64,000 nucleotides of DNA. Origin: Aselliscus stoliczkanus. Its lineage: Eukaryota > Chordata > Mammalia > Chiroptera > Hipposideridae. This document shows positions 23,862-37,359 of the stretch, in pieces (the first letter of the stretch is position 1; each line of letters starts with the position of its first letter). The DNA is taken from contig CM066732.1 in the NCBI GenBank assembly GCA_033961575.1, positions 80,928,687 through 80,992,686 of the forward strand, written 5' to 3'. The translations under genes and the position numbers were made by a program. The notes beneath the pieces are model-generated. The model ran no database searches. It had not been told where the DNA came from and was given only the letters and a program-made list of their open reading frames with translations.

Positions 23862-23899
23862 AATGCTCTGTAATATATTGAATGCTCTGTAACATATTG
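23862..23899. repeat. 19-bp tandem duplication
   Basis: aatgctctgtaatatattg (23862-23880) is followed directly by aatgctctgtaacatattg (23881-23899): 18 of 19 bases match. Confidence 0.9.
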
Positions 23900-24092
23900 A
23901 AATGTACTAAATCAATACATGCCTTTATTGGCTAGAGTTTTTTGTATTAATTGCATACTGAAACTCTTTGCAATCAAGAAATCGATTAGAAAGGGAGACA
24001 ACAGTATTAATCAATAACTAATAGTAGAACATGAAGTGTTTAAAGGTATGTGAGGGACCTCAGTAAAATGTGCAAAATGTCCATGGCCCATT

Positions 24093-24118
24093 AAAAAAAG
24101 AAAAAGAAAAAGAAAAAT
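24093..24118. repeat. (AAAAAG)n simple repeat
   Basis: Four or so imperfect units of aaaaag; too short to mean more. Confidence 0.7.
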
Positions 24119-24497
24119 AAACTAGTATTTTAGTAAGCCCAGTCCACTCTCGCAAGGTCACAGAGGGACTGTGAAAGAAGGCATTCCAGTTTGGAAACCA
24201 GAATTCTTTTACACTGTCTTCCACTGCTCTCTGTCCCACTATTTCTCACTGTTCACTTTCCTGGTTTCTCTACCTTCAAGTTCTTTCAAGGTTACACATT
24301 TTAGATCTCAGTCCCTGCCCACCCTCTTAGTTTGGGAATGAGGTTTCAATTAGTTATCCTAGCAGATATCAGCACCCTGAAAGGCATAATTTCCAGCCTC
24401 TGCCTAGTGCCTTTATGAATCTACTCATTGGCAAGAGGATAGGTTGTACCCCTCCTCATTCTTTCAGTTCCTTCACATTGGCCCTCGCCCCAAACTA

Positions 24498-24579
24498 CTG
24501 GGTTGTCAGAAAAGTCATGAAGTATTTTTTTCTATGTTTTTTGTTGCAAGAATGCATCATGACTTTTCCAAAAACCCAA
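24498..24579. mobile_element. 82-bp mariner MITE
   Basis: Left end ctgggttgtcagaaaagtca; right end, read from the other strand, ttgggtttttggaaaagtca. TA flanks both sides (24496-24497, 24580-24581). Size and form recall MADE1-type mariner MITEs. Its first 23 or so bases are nearly the same as the end of the full-length mariner at 51274, so it is a likely internal-deletion derivative of that family. Confidence 0.88.
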
Positions 24580-25169
24580 TAGTTCAGTGATTCCACAGAT
24601 TGGTCCTAGCTTGGTCCTTCCTGGTATGATAGAAAGGAACAAACAAGTGAGTTCAGCTCTCAGAGCAGTAGAGCCCTTTGCAGAGGGTTGTGATTAAAGC
24701 AGAGGGCAGTCTCAGATGCTTGTCAGAGTAAGCGTTGGGTACTTGATTAGAACTTGAGGCATTTTTAGTGATTCAGACCCATACTTTACTGATAGAGAGG
24801 AAATGCTTCACACTCATCTGCAAATGTCAGATGAGGCCAATGGGCAAAAGTTCTGCAGAAAAAAAGGAGTAATCAACAGGACTTCTGTTTCCATAAAAAT
24901 GCTATTTATGATATGTTTTAGATTCAATGTATTTTTTAAGTCTAGAACAAAGAATCAACATTTATCTCAGGTTGTATGTGAATAGAAAGAAGAATCAAGT
25001 AAACACCGAGGAACTTTGAGCCTAGACAACTTTGTATATCTAGTTCTTAGCACTGATCTGGGATATGGAGAGTGACTACTAAGCCAACAAATGCTACATG
25101 AAAACTAAATGAATGAAAACAAGGTGGCAATCTAAGAAGAAAAACATAATTCCAACAAACAGACTTTTT

Positions 25170-25452
25170 TAAAAAATTATTTTATTGTGAAATAAACATT
25201 TTTAAAAGAATTAGTTTCAGGTGTACTACGCAGTGCAATAGTTATACTTTTTATCCCTCAAAGTGACAACCCTCCTCCCCCAACTCGCCACCCCACTTCC
25301 CCCATGTAATGCATATCTATTACAATTCCCTTGACCCCACCCCAAACTATACTCCACATCCCGTGACCATATACACATTCAACCACAGTTGGCATACAAT
25401 ATTATACAACATCAGCCCCAGGTGACCACTTCACGGATGGAGTGGAGGCTTG
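25170..25452 (-). mobile_element. LINE-1 3' UTR stub
   Basis: Reversed L1 3' end: T-rich start, ttagtttcaggtgtactacg, then ctccacatcccgtgaccata, like the L1 at 18917. 5'-truncated to about 280 bp. Target-site duplication aacaaacagacttttt at 25154-25169 and aacaaatagacttttt at 25453-25468. Confidence 0.88.
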
Positions 25453-25469
25453 AACAAATAGACTTTTTG

Positions 25470-26880
25470 AAGAAAATGTTTTTCACATAAAAAATAATGA
25501 AATTGCGTAAGAAATAATTCTGATCATAAGCAAATAATCTCTGTAGGTATAAATAAAGGCAAGCATAGTTTTAAAATAAAGGAGGCAAATATATAATTGG
25601 CTATGAAAATGAATGTGGCATAATGATTTTGCAATCCTATGAGCAGATAAATAAAAACTTCATTTATTCTGTGTACTCTTAAAGATTGAGAATTGAATAG
25701 GTAGATTCAGTTAGAACAATAGCAAAAATACACCCCAAGTATGAGATGGATCTTGACTGGCCCAAGAATGTGTGTCTCAGTAATATACTACAAAGTATAA
25801 GCTCTTCAAAAGAAATAACAATTACACTGCACACCTACCTCAAAGGCTATAGCCTGTAGTAAATTTTTAAAATTCAAAGAATATCTTAAAGTAAAATAAA
25901 TTATAACTTTATCAGTCTGATAAATTCTCTGTGAGGACTGATTCATTTGCTATTTATTGTATTAGCTCATTTGCTATTCATTGCTATTTGTACTTTTATC
26001 ATCATAACTTAGCATTAATTACCACAGCACTAAAATAATATGTCATTTTAATTCTATATTCAGGGCATAAATGTCTCAAAGTGACACCCATGCTTAGCAA
26101 TTTATCTACCAACAGAAGTTCATTTATACTTTAATGACCTTTCCTATAGATCAATGTATTAATTAGTTACCTAACTAATAAAGATATTAAAGGATATACA
26201 CACTTTTAAAAACTGATAAAAATTTGCCATTTTATCATATAACAAGAGCCAAAATTTCATCATTAAATGAATCTTGATCTTAAAAGTGAGGAGAGAGAGA
26301 ATTGTTTGCTTTTGGGTCCAAGCATTATTTTTTCTCACTGGAATACATTTAGTTCATTCTATTCCCTATCTAAACAAGTATAAATGATCTTCTCCAGTGA
26401 TTTTCAACGTGATTTAGAGGTGTTCTTAAAATTAAGTCCTATGATAATTCATCTCCATGTTATGATGACCTATTAAAAATGGTATTGGATTCTAATTCTA
26501 CCATTTACTATAAGCACTCTTCCTCCTAATCCAGTCTTTTTTTTCTCTATTTTCTTTTGAAACATGACTCATCAGCATATTTTTTACCTTTTGTCTGATT
26601 CTAATCTTAATTCAATAATATAGCCCGATTGTCAGGTATAGGAGTCTGTGTCACATTAAGACTCACTCATTGAGGCTCCCCCGTGTGAGTGATCCCTGCT
26701 ACTCCATGACCCCCAGAATGGGTCATCCAAAGAGCATGGTGCCACTGAGGAACATTAGTGGGGCCAAGAGCCCAGAGCCAATAGAGTTGGACTAGCAAAA
26801 TGCAACTTCAAGTTGATCTCCACCCACTATCTAAAAACACTCTTTTATGTAAATATTAACCACCTCTCATTTTTCTGTTA
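25470..26880. other. Unassigned non-coding sequence
   Basis: AT-rich; no gene or clear repeat recognised. Confidence 0.5.
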
Positions 26881-26884
26881 GCAA

Positions 26885-27035
26885 TTATCAAATTGTGGCA
26901 TATGAAAGAATCATCAAGTTCCACTGGCGGAAGTTCTGATGCATAGATCTGTGGGTAAAATCCAGGAGCTGCGCTTTCACCAGTGAGTCATGTAATGCCA
27001 ATGCAGATGATTAATGCTCAGCACATCGAGAACTA
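26885..27035 (+). mobile_element. Possible MER5-type hAT remnant
   Basis: Faint fit to MER5A: caaattgtggcatatgaa at the left, gaagttctgatgcataga in the middle, atcgagaactatcctg at the right (MER5A ends tttgagaaccactg). Highly diverged. Confidence 0.35.
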
Positions 27036-27039
27036 TCCT

Positions 27040-28895
27040 GAAGCTCAAAAAGATAAAGGGTTTTTACCAGAATGTATCCATTTCATGAAGTGTGCAAATA
27101 AATAATTTGTCATCTCCTTGTGAGATTAAGCTATAGTTTGATCACTTTGTTCAAGGATCAGAACAGGCTCATAGTAAGACCTGCAGAAAAGCATGTGAAC
27201 ACATGGTAAGAACCAGAACCTCTGGACCTGAAGGGAAGCATAGATTTCAGGAATGTTCTAAGAGACCTGTTCCTCCTCCATCTAGAAGTTACTTGGACCC
27301 ATCTGAAAGTAATTTTAAAACCCAAGGATGGACCAAGACTCTTAAGAAGTGACTCTTGTCTGTGACTCTGTACTTGGAATTCCAAGTAATTTTGAAGAAA
27401 TGAAATATGTTTATAGCTTTAAGCATAAGTAATATTAATTGACAAATATTACAGCACTCTATAGAACGTAGTGTGAAGACTTACACCAAGTGTGTATGAA
27501 TGTATGCATCAGTCCTGTCACCTCAGTTTTAAGATGTGTTACCTGCTATGATTTACAGGTACAAGAATCTAAAAATAAAAAAAAATAAAAAATCATCACC
27601 ACTTCACATTATGAAACGGTCCAATTATACCTTGTTACCTATATTAGTAATTGACAATTGCAGAGACAAAATGGTAGATTCTACAGTTTCATGTTGTTAA
27701 TTGATTTATGTGTGAATATGCTAATACAATCCTGATTTTGTTTTAGGATCTCTAATGAAATTGAACTTGAAAATTTATTGTTTATGATTTAAAATATTTT
27801 AAAATCAGTTTTAAAATCTACAGTTACTATTCTACTTTTCCCAAAACATAAACAGTGTTTAGCTATAGGCTAAAGGTGTTTCCTTGCAGCGATTAAGAAT
27901 AAATTTTCTTACAATCCAGAGAAGTTAAATTAATAAATATGACTGAGAAGTAATAAAAATCTGTTTATTAGGCACATAATTATTTGTTTAACTTCTGAAA
28001 GAAGGGAGTTACTGATGATCTCTCCTTTTAAGAAATGAATAGATGTGGGTAGCACTTGAAGAATCGACTACTATATTCTAAAACATTTTCCCCAAATGAA
28101 CTACACATTTGAATTCATATATGTGAGTTACTATATAAATATTTAAATATATCTGCATATATGTGTATAGCTATATAGGTATACAGATATAATATTATAC
28201 ATGTATATATCATATTGATCATATTTTAGATTATATAGACCACTAATAATTTCTTTCTTAAAATCTTGAAGCAAATTTCCCTGAATACTGACCAAGACAT
28301 AAAGAAAACAGTAATATGCAAAAAGAATTTTCATTCAATTATTTGGGAATAAATATTACAAGGTATTTTAAAAGCAGTGCTAGGAAAGATGTAATATTAT
28401 GACATGTTTTTCTGTCCCTTTTATGAAGGGATTTGACTTCTTGAAGCCCAGTAAGCAGGAAGGAGAAATAAAAGAATCAGTTACTGACTAAATGTTCTTT
28501 TAAAAAAATCTTTAAAACAGTAATTTTTCCTTTGTGGAATAATCCTTGAATTCAAAAGAACTAAACAATGAAACAGGAAACAGGAAAATAAAATATAATA
28601 ATGTTGTTAGTACCTGATTTTTAAAAAATACCTACCTATTTAGTATTTATTTCCATTTACAAGGTTGAACACTTTGATGGCAAAGTAAAAAATATTTGAA
28701 CCCATAAAGCTCTACTTTGTTTCTTTTAATTTAGGTCTCAATCTTCAGTATGATCTATAACTTCATAAATATGTGAGTTAGATTTATATAATTAGTGTCT
28801 CTGTCACCAACATTCAACTGCACTTTTTTTGATAATATAATAAACCACAATCACTTTGAAAACTTTTATGTGTAGAGTACTGTTCCATATTTATC
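27040..28895. other. Unassigned non-coding sequence
   Basis: AT-rich; contains TA-rich words around 28125-28240. No gene recognised. Confidence 0.5.
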
Positions 28896-28899
28896 AGGC

Positions 28900-28985
28900 T
28901 ATACATTTTCGTATCCCCATGGATTCAGTTAATTCACTATGTACATGATAGCTGAGTAAATATTTGTTGAATGAAAAAAAAAAGA
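28900..28985 (+). mobile_element. L2 LINE 3'-end remnant
   Basis: Ends gagtaaatatttgttgaatg followed by an A-run, as in the L2 terminus. Confidence 0.5.
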
Positions 28986-28989
28986 GGGG

Positions 28990-30560
28990 GAGTTGTATAC
29001 ACTTACTTATATGAAGGAGATGAGATTAATGTAAATGAAATGTTCAACAGTCAAATTCTCAAGAACATTAATATATGCTAATTAGAACTAAATATATATG
29101 GAAAGTTTGGATAAAGATAATTAGCAACATAAAGTGTCCATCAGTATATGTAGCCAGTCTCTCAGAGAGTAGTTATGTGAATATTTAATTTGGGGTGTTA
29201 TTAAAGAGAGAAAGCATAGTTTTTAGCAGAGAGCAATTTGGATATGCAAGGAAAGGCTATGGGGTAAGATAACTTACGTGACCTGTTGCAGACATAATGA
29301 CAATATGAAAATCTTGGTTGTCAAATACAGAAATTCAAATCTGACAAAGAGGCTAGTCTGGCAGCAGCAAAATTAAGATCTAGAGCAAAGCAAGAAATAA
29401 AGGCAGCTGAATAATTGGGGAACAAGTTGAGGGTAAAGAAAGTTTTTAGGCCATTTTGAAAAATAACAAGCAGAAAAACAATTCATCATTTTTGGCTTGT
29501 AGAAGTGGACAGCTCATGACCTGAATTAAAATGAACGTTGCCGTGGTAAAATGAGATGGTGTGGTGGATAAGATGGATTGGCATTCAATGCCCATTCCAC
29601 CATCCTTCTAAATGTGTTATACTGCCCAATCTCCCTCTCAGCTAGGGTCTAGATACCATCTGGGTTCCAAACAATCAGAGGCACTAACATGAGGTCTGTA
29701 GGCAGAGGCAAGATGGAACTATGCTTCCACTGTTTCTGCTATTTTTGCTGGCAAACACAGCCATGATGACATTGGACTTCCCTGTGGGAGCATTAGCAAA
29801 GGTCCCAGTCTTGAGTTGTCACATTCATAGGTCTAGAGAGGTGAGATACAGGCCATTCATTTTGTTGCATTTTCTTCTCTTATGAGAATATATAATCTGA
29901 AATTTGAAGGTGAGCCCTCTTGCAAAAATTCCCTTGCTCTTCTCACAATTTTGAGCTCTTCTGGTTTATAGGCTATAGTATCCAAGAAAGCAATACTTCC
30001 ACCAGATGATACAATTGGTTCCTAGAACTGGAAGTTTAGAGTGCCATGAGGCCATTTGGGGGCTCCTTATACCTTAAAGTATCAGAAGAATAAAAGAGGT
30101 TTCTCTATTGGATAGGAAGATTAATATTGATTTTCAGGGGACATAGGGCTGTTATTAAAATGTGTGTCAAGGAGGAGTATGTATGTATCTGGAATGGAAA
30201 GGATATTTTGGGGTATGTCCTAATATTACCATAGCCCAAGGTTAAAGCGCATATACAAGTTCTAGCAAAACAAGACAGGCATGACCATGAATTGCTTAGG
30301 CCCACAGGAATGATTATTTACTTCAGCCCACCCACCCTTTAACTCTAAACAACTGAGGGCAATGGGAGCATAGAATTCAGAGTAAAAGAAGGATGCTATA
30401 TATACCAAGTATGTTCTTATGACCATTTGGAGAAACAAAGATTAAGAGTAGCCTTTGTTTATCTCTATATAAACATATTTCCTTTTTTCTACTACATTTC
30501 CCCCATTTTATGTTACATATTGTTCTTTGATAACTTTGTAGGATATGTAGATTGGAAGGT
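28990..30560. other. Unassigned non-coding sequence
   Basis: No gene or named repeat recognised; 29560-30100 is less AT-rich and may be an old repeat. Confidence 0.5.
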
Positions 30561-30578
30561 TAGTGAATTAGAAGGAGA

Positions 30579-30691
30579 GCCGGCTGAGTGGCGTGGTGAT
30601 TAAGAGCTAGCTTGGGACGCCAGCGGCCCCGGTTTGGGTCCTACATATGAGGGCCAGTGACACTGCCCTCAAAAAAAAAAAAAAGGCTGCA
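30579..30691 (+). mobile_element. Bat-type tRNA-derived SINE, short form
   Basis: Begins gccggctgagtggcgtggtg, B-box-like ggtttgggtcc, ends cactgccctc then an A-run. Target-site duplication aattagaaggaga at 30566-30578 and 30692-30704. The bases ggctgca after the A-run are a small 3' extension. Confidence 0.92.
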
Positions 30692-30704
30692 AATTAGAAG
30701 GAGA

Positions 30705-33700
30705 AGGAATATCACCCAGAGAAGGATTCTATGCCTAATAGAAGTTTGGGTTTCTTCTCTCGGAAACAGTGTGTTGATTTGTATGAAGTAATAGTTGCAT
30801 TGTATTGGGTAGATTCCGTTGCTGCTCCTGTTGTTTGGAAATTTATGTATGGCAAGAGAGGTGTGAATGGTCAAGGGACACACAGATGGACAATGGGAGC
30901 TATCATGCATTGTTGCTCAATATCTACTCACCCTCTTTCTGGTGTGCTTCCCTACACTTCTGATACTGAGAAACTAAAATCTATATTTCTAAGTCTCTTT
31001 TTCAGACAGAGCTCAGAATGTGATTTAGGTTGGGAGGATTCATCACATTCATGTGGAGACCATTGGTTTACCATTTCTGTTGTTTATCATTGTCAGAGAT
31101 GCCCTGGAGTTTTCTGCAACAACCATTGTGGAGATCGCAATGCCCCATAATTAATTTGTGAATATCCATTTCTGTATGTGGCAATATGTAGGGTAATGTA
31201 GCTCTGGAGTCAACAGTACAGTTTTCTAATCTATGGATTTCAACAGCTAAAATAATATATTCTTGAACCCTATGGTTGCAATGACAGTGCCCTAGATTCT
31301 TAATTATAACAGCCAAAGATTCTCCTGTTGGGTTATTTCTATTGTACTATAGCCTGTCTTCCAGACTTTGTAATAAGTATTGTACAAACTTAATTCCTAT
31401 AGTATACCCTTTTCTGCTTAAAATAGCCAGAGTAGTTTCAGTCATATTCAACTTAACCCTGCATCAAACAGATGTTATATTGAAATAGAAACACAATTAA
31501 CCAAATAAAACTATTCTATGTGATGAAAATCCATTCTTCCTGAACATGATATGAACTGGAAACAATCATGGGTTGGAAATAGAGATAATTTCAGTACAAA
31601 GGATGTTGACTGATTTATCAAGAAACCAAACATAGTTTATAATTTTCAATAGGTTTTTGCTTTTATTTCTTATCTTTATTCACAGCTAATTTGTAAATGA
31701 CTTTACAAATCAAACTAACACATTCCTAATATTAACCTGGCTATTAGCTTTATTTATTAGACAACACAGGTATTTTTATTTGAATTTTATATTAGTTTAA
31801 TATTCACAATTGGTTATTTGCCACTTATATATTTCTTATAAACTATATATTTATCAACAAATTTCGACACCTGAAAAGCAGTGATGTATATCCATATGGA
31901 TGTTTTCATAGTATAGAGATGAAAAGATGTGTGTCATACAGATGATAAAATCTAACAGTTTAAGGGAAAAATCCTTATCTGTAAACAGAAAGAAAACTCA
32001 TAATTAGGTTCAGCTAAGATCAAGCATTAAATATTTATGTATTGATTGAATTTTTGTCGACATCTCTAATTCTTTATCAAGTCAGACTGAGATATTTAAA
32101 GAAACAGACAGACACAGAGACACAGTCTTGGGTCATACACGTTTCTGAAATAGTGGCTGATTACAGAGATCCAATCTGAAGATGGATGGAGTAAGCCACT
32201 CACAGTTTACTCAAGAGATGAAGTGTCCGATCAAACCAGGACTAATTACGTAGTGTAGATTTTGTATGGATCTCCTGTTTCTGCTTCTTTCCTTCTCATG
32301 GATGTCCAAAAGTTGGAATTTTACAATCTTTATACACTGCAGCGGTGCATAGAATCACAGGTACTTTGAGCAATTTGGTTGGGGTGAGCATATATTAACT
32401 TTATTTAGCTTTCAAAGCTGACCTGTAACAAAATTGGCTTTCAGAACTAAATAGGAATAGAAGTAAACATCCACCTTCAGTTGCAATTCAGAATCTATTT
32501 TCCACAGATTCTGAAGATCCACATTCCTGGTAATTTTAGAATAGAAACAATCTGGTCAGCATAAATTGTGCATTTAAGGATGATTCACGAACATCATAGC
32601 TGCAAGATATTTTCCATCTTTCCCATATAATATATAACATGCATTCTCTGTCCTCTATACTTATTTAGAGTTACAAATAATGATTGATGTTTTCATTTTT
32701 GTTTTAATTTATATAAGGCTTACTTCCTTTTTCTGTCTTTGGGGAAGATAGACACATACATACATTTCAGGACAGCAGTGTCTTCTATATTTAATTATAG
32801 GTAAACACCTGTCCTCTCTGAGCCAGGCAAAACGCTTTTGAAAGATGAAAGTTTTGATACATTATTTTTCAAGTTGATTTCCTATTTTTTATCTATTGCT
32901 AAAAACATAACATAAGAAAACTGCTATAATTTCAAGAAAAAGTGAAAGCAATCAGACTATTTCTTGGAAATAAAAGAATAAAATATTTTTATACAAACAG
33001 AAGTCAAAAATTTTCCCCAGAAAAGCCAGCCCCCAGACATGAAGTAATTGGAAGTTGAATACCTAAAGACTGTGTCATTAGAAGAGGATTTAGACATGAT
33101 AAATCCAGGAACTGTTCCTTTGCCCAAACGTTTGTTTTCTTTTAGAAGTTCCTGGCAGTTTACAGGATAGAAGTAAATTTTGTGTTAAAATGACTTCTAA
33201 ATATTTTGAAGCAAACAGTACTTACCGTGACTCTCTGTTTCCTCATCTCTCTGTGTCCACAGACAGCAGGGAGCCCTCTTGTTGACTAAGACAGCGTTTG
33301 ATAATAACCTTTCTCTCCTTGTTATATTATTTGAAGTGCTCATCATTTGAGACATGTAATGTGTTGGGAATCTCCTACAGTCCACTTCAATTGCCAGGCA
33401 CCATACCTTCTGTATTCTCTCTGCACGCCATTTTTTGAAATCCAACTTTCCAGCTGAGTAGATTGATGCATACACTATTTTCCGAGTGTCCCATGAATTT
33501 CACATATAGAATGGGCAAGAAAATGTGTGCTGACATTTCCTCCCTCCCCGCCCCCAACCCCTTATATAGTCATACAAGAAAAACTTTTTACAGTTAATAT
33601 TTTCCCTCTGTATTCATTGTCCCTCCAAACACTTCAGAAAGTTAAATAACATATTTGAAAGAAAACAAAATTGAAACTAAAAGACAAATTAAATCACATA

Positions 33701-34040
33701 ACTCCCAAAAAAAGCACTATGTTTTAATATGAGATTTTAAATAAGATTAGGAATAAATAAATAGAGAGTTGCGGACATTTAAATTTTGACACTAAATGCA
33801 GTGTAATTGTCTGATTAGTTATGTGCAATTAGTTTCTGATTGGCTGGTCAAAAGGATAACGCTATTGAAACAGACATACAGGCTCTTTTGTAATAGGCAA
33901 CAAAGTATAATTTTGAACTAGATCCTGAAACCAAGATATAGCTAATAGATGGCATCTCTAAATTAACAAACAACTATTTGTACATAAACTTTGTGGGGGA
34001 AAAAGCAAGATTTGTTGCTGCATTTTTACTCAATTACACA
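30705..34040. other. Unassigned non-coding sequence
   Basis: About 3.3 kb without a recognised gene or repeat. A 139-codon plus-strand frame at 30731-31150 is chance or repeat-derived: no domain is seen and the codon pattern is not convincing. Confidence 0.5.
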
Positions 34041-34044
34041 AAAA

Positions 34045-34210
34045 CATACAAACGTATATAAAAGTACATATACACACTCATACATATGCACATATTAACA
34101 CACATAGAAATACACATGCATACATTTGACCACACTTAAACATATACACATATACACTCACTCATATATACACATACACACACACAAATATACACACATA
34201 TACACATACT
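34045..34210. repeat. CA/TA-rich simple repeat
   Basis: Degenerate tract of cacata/tatacaca/acacac words. Confidence 0.8.
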
Positions 34211-34324
34211 TTTCATCTCTCAGAAGAATACATGGCAGTATATTGGCCTAGCCGTTTGTGTGTCTTCCTGTGAAACATTTGTTTCCCAGCTCCAGCCTCT
34301 CTAGATTTTCCATAGCACTAAGAT

Positions 34325-34790
34325 CAGGGGTCAGCAAACCAGCCTATGGGCCAAATCTGTTTGGCCACCTGTTTTTATATGACCCAAGAGGGAAGAATAG
34401 TGTTTACATTTTTAAATGGTTTGGAAAAAATTTTTTTTAAAAGAATAATATTTCATGATATGGGAAAATTATGTGAAATTCATATTTCAGTGTCCATAAA
34501 TAGAGTTTTGTTGGAATGTAGCCATACTCATTTATCTCATACTATCAAAGACTGTTTGGGTTTCAACAGCAGAGTTGAGTAGTTGCTTCGAAAACCATCT
34601 GTGGCTCTCTCATTGGTTCACTCTGCTGCTCAAAACACTACCAATCACAGTGACGCAATTATAAATCTTCAGTTTCAAGTGCCATACACACCTCCATCTC
34701 ATAACTTTTTATTATTACTTTTATTACCAGTGCATATACATTATGTTGAAACAGAAACAGAAAAGTAGACTTCTTATGTTGTATTTTTTA
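34325..34790 (+). mobile_element. hAT (Charlie-like) fragment, left end
   Basis: Starts caggggtcagcaaacc, a hAT terminal motif, followed by gggccaaatctgtttggcca. Later atagagttttgttggaatgt and cagcagagttgagtagttgc match a well-known mammalian hAT repeat. The 34590-34790 part (ctcaaaacactaccaatcac, ataacttttt) looks like internal sequence of a longer element. No intact transposase and no right end. Confidence 0.7.
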
Positions 34791-34839
34791 AGGAACAGTA
34801 GGGTGTGGATTATCTTGTCATTGAATTAGATCAATAAAT

Positions 34840-36400
34840 TATAAATTAAAAAACAAGGCGTCAACATCATGCTGGAAGCCCTAGCAAGAATCCAATGCAA
34901 GAAAAAGAAATAAAAGGCATACAAATTGAAAAGGAGGGGAAAAAATGGTCCTTATTTGCAAATGATATGATTTTCTACATAGAAAATCTTATAAAAGCTA
35001 AAGAGTTTTTTGAAACTAATAAGTAAACTTAGCAAGTTCACAGAATATAGATCAACATGAAAGGTCAATTCTGTTCTTAGATATGCTAGCAAGGAACTAT
35101 TAGAATCTGAAACGTGAAACCCATAACCATTTAAAATAGCAAGCACCTCCAAAACTGAAATACCTAAGTCTACTACACAGAAAACTACAAAACACTGATA
35201 AAAGAAACCACAGAATATCTAAATAAATAGATATTCCGTATGCACAGATTAGAAGGCTCAATAGTGTTAAGATGTCAACCTTCCCATTCTTCTCTATAAA
35301 TTCAATGCAATCCTGATAAAAATCCCAGCAAGCTTTTTTGTTGGCATCAACAAATTGATTCTAAAATTCATATGAAAAGACAAAGAACTAAAATAGTCAA
35401 GAAAAATCTAAAAAAGAATAAAATTGTAATACATTACCTGATTTCAAGACTTATAAAGCTACATTAATATAAAGTGCAGTATTGGCCAAAGAATAGACAC
35501 ATAGATCAATGGAACAGAATAAAGAGTCCACACATATATAGTCAACTGGTTTTTGGCAATGGGTAAAAATCAATGGAGGAAAGGTTGCTTTCCACAAATG
35601 TTGCTAGAAAAATTAGATATGAATATACAAAAATAATGAACATAAACACATACTTAACACTGTAAATAAAAGTTAACTCAAATCATAGATCTAAGTTAAA
35701 ATGTAAAACTATAAAATTTCTAGAAGATACTGGGGAAATTTTGTATGACCTTGAGTTAGGTGATGGGTTTTTAGATACAACACCAAAAGTGAAAAGGAAA
35801 ATAATTGATTGAATTGAAAAAAATCGCACTTTATCTTAGACTTTATCAAACTTGAATATTTTTGCTCTGTTAAAGGCTGATAAGAGACTGAAAGGACAAA
35901 TCATAGACTGAGAGGAAATATTTGCAAATGATAATTCTGATAAATGACTTGCATCCAGAATATATAAAGAGCTCTTAAAATTCAATAAAAGAAAAATGAA
36001 TTTAAAAATGACAAAATATCTGAACAGGCACTTCACTGAATATAGTATATGAATGGCAAACAAAAACATAACACGGTGCTCAACCTCATCTGTCATTATA
36101 AAAATGCTAATGAAAACATCAACGAGATGCCACTACCACATATAAGAATGGCTAAAATTCAAAGTAAATTGACAACAAATGCTGACTAGGATGTAGAGCA
36201 ATAGGAACTCTCATTCTTTTTGGTGAGAAAGAAAAATGGTACAGTCACTTTAGAAGCCCATTATGCGGTTTCTGTAACTTAAATATAGACTTCCCACACA
36301 ACCCACAAATTGCACTCTGAGGCGTTTACCCAAGTGTCTTTTAAACTTAGGTCCATACACACTACTTTTATGTGCATGTATATAGCAATTCCAGGGCTTA
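34840..36400 (+). mobile_element. Old LINE-1 ORF2 fragment
   Basis: Plus-strand L1 ORF2 sequence: gctggaagccctagcaagaa, aatcccagcaagcttttttg, atagatcaatggaacagaat and ccagaatatataaagagctc appear in L1 order. No open frame above about 70 codons survives, so the copy is old. 5'- and 3'-truncated. Confidence 0.88.
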
Positions 36401-36419
36401 GCAATGGTAAAGTTTTATT

Positions 36420-37270
36420 GTGATTTTTTTTTTTAAGTTTAGGGTCGAGATTGAATTTTTTCCAAGTGAGAAGAACCTCAACTAGAGTTATTGAATACTG
36501 AATGACTTTGGAAATTAGCTTTTGATGCAGATTTGGTGAAGTTTATTAATGAATTCAACCTAAAATTACAAATCAAACAGTGCTTTTACATAAGAAATAT
36601 ATAATATGGTAAAGTTTCTTTGAGGACAACTAATATTATTTGAATTGCAAAAAAACTGCTTTATACATTTCCCACAATATCAAGTTAAAACAAGATGTGA
36701 GATATACATTTTCACAAAATACTTTAATGGTTATATTCGTGAACTCAAACTACAATTCCAGTAGCATTTTTCAGATATGAATGCAAGTGCCAAAGGAATT
36801 TCTATATTTCAAAGTCCATTTAACTGTGCAATTGAGGAGTTTCCACCTAACTTTCTGTTGGAAATAACTAGTTTGCACAATAATGGCATGGTAAATGGCA
36901 AATGTCTCGAGAAAATAATATCACAGAATTCAGCATTCTAACTGAAAAAATGTTTAATTTGATATCATAATTCATGGATTGCTATTAATATTTAGCAATA
37001 CCTATCTGTAAAAAGGTATTTTTAAAGATGAAATATGTAAGATATCCTTATAGATCAGTATTACCAGGTGAATATTTGCAATTGATTTTGGTGATACAGA
37101 ATATTAACTGAACCAAACTTAAGCAAAATATATTCTAAAATAGAATTCCATTCTTCTCATTAGACCTGAATTACAAAAAAAATTCAATTATTATTATATT
37201 TTTAATTTGTCAATAAAAAATGAAGAAGTTTGTTTTCCCTCTTATTTGTAAGAACTTCCGTAACAGCTTC
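36420..37270. other. Unassigned non-coding sequence
   Basis: AT-rich; nothing recognised. Confidence 0.5.
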
Positions 37271-37274
37271 AATT

Positions 37275-37348
37275 TGCTTCTTGGCCCACAAAGCCAAGAT
37301 ATTTACTCTCTGGCCTTTTACATAGAAAGCTTGCCAGCCTGTGCCCTA
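37275..37348 (+). mobile_element. hAT (Charlie-like) right-end fragment
   Basis: ggcccacaaagccaagatat, tttactctctggccttttac and gaaagcttgccagcctgtgc match the right end of the hAT family also seen at 48997-49220. Confidence 0.65.
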
Positions 37349-37359
37349 GAATATTTAAC

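Larger units (their letters stand above)
22120..24490. other. Unassigned non-coding sequence
   Basis: About 2.4 kb of AT-rich DNA with no gene or repeat recognised, except possible weak MIR-like traces near 24130-24220 and the small tandem duplications listed separately. Confidence 0.5.

Noticed and set aside
30731..31150. 139-codon plus-strand frame, Cys/His-rich near its end
   Set aside because: The Cys and His spacing does not repeat as a zinc finger, and no neighbouring exon or homology is seen.
34045..34210. Possible CRISPR-like or tandem array
   Set aside because: Words are irregular CA/TA simple repeats without constant repeat and spacer lengths; the genome is mammalian.
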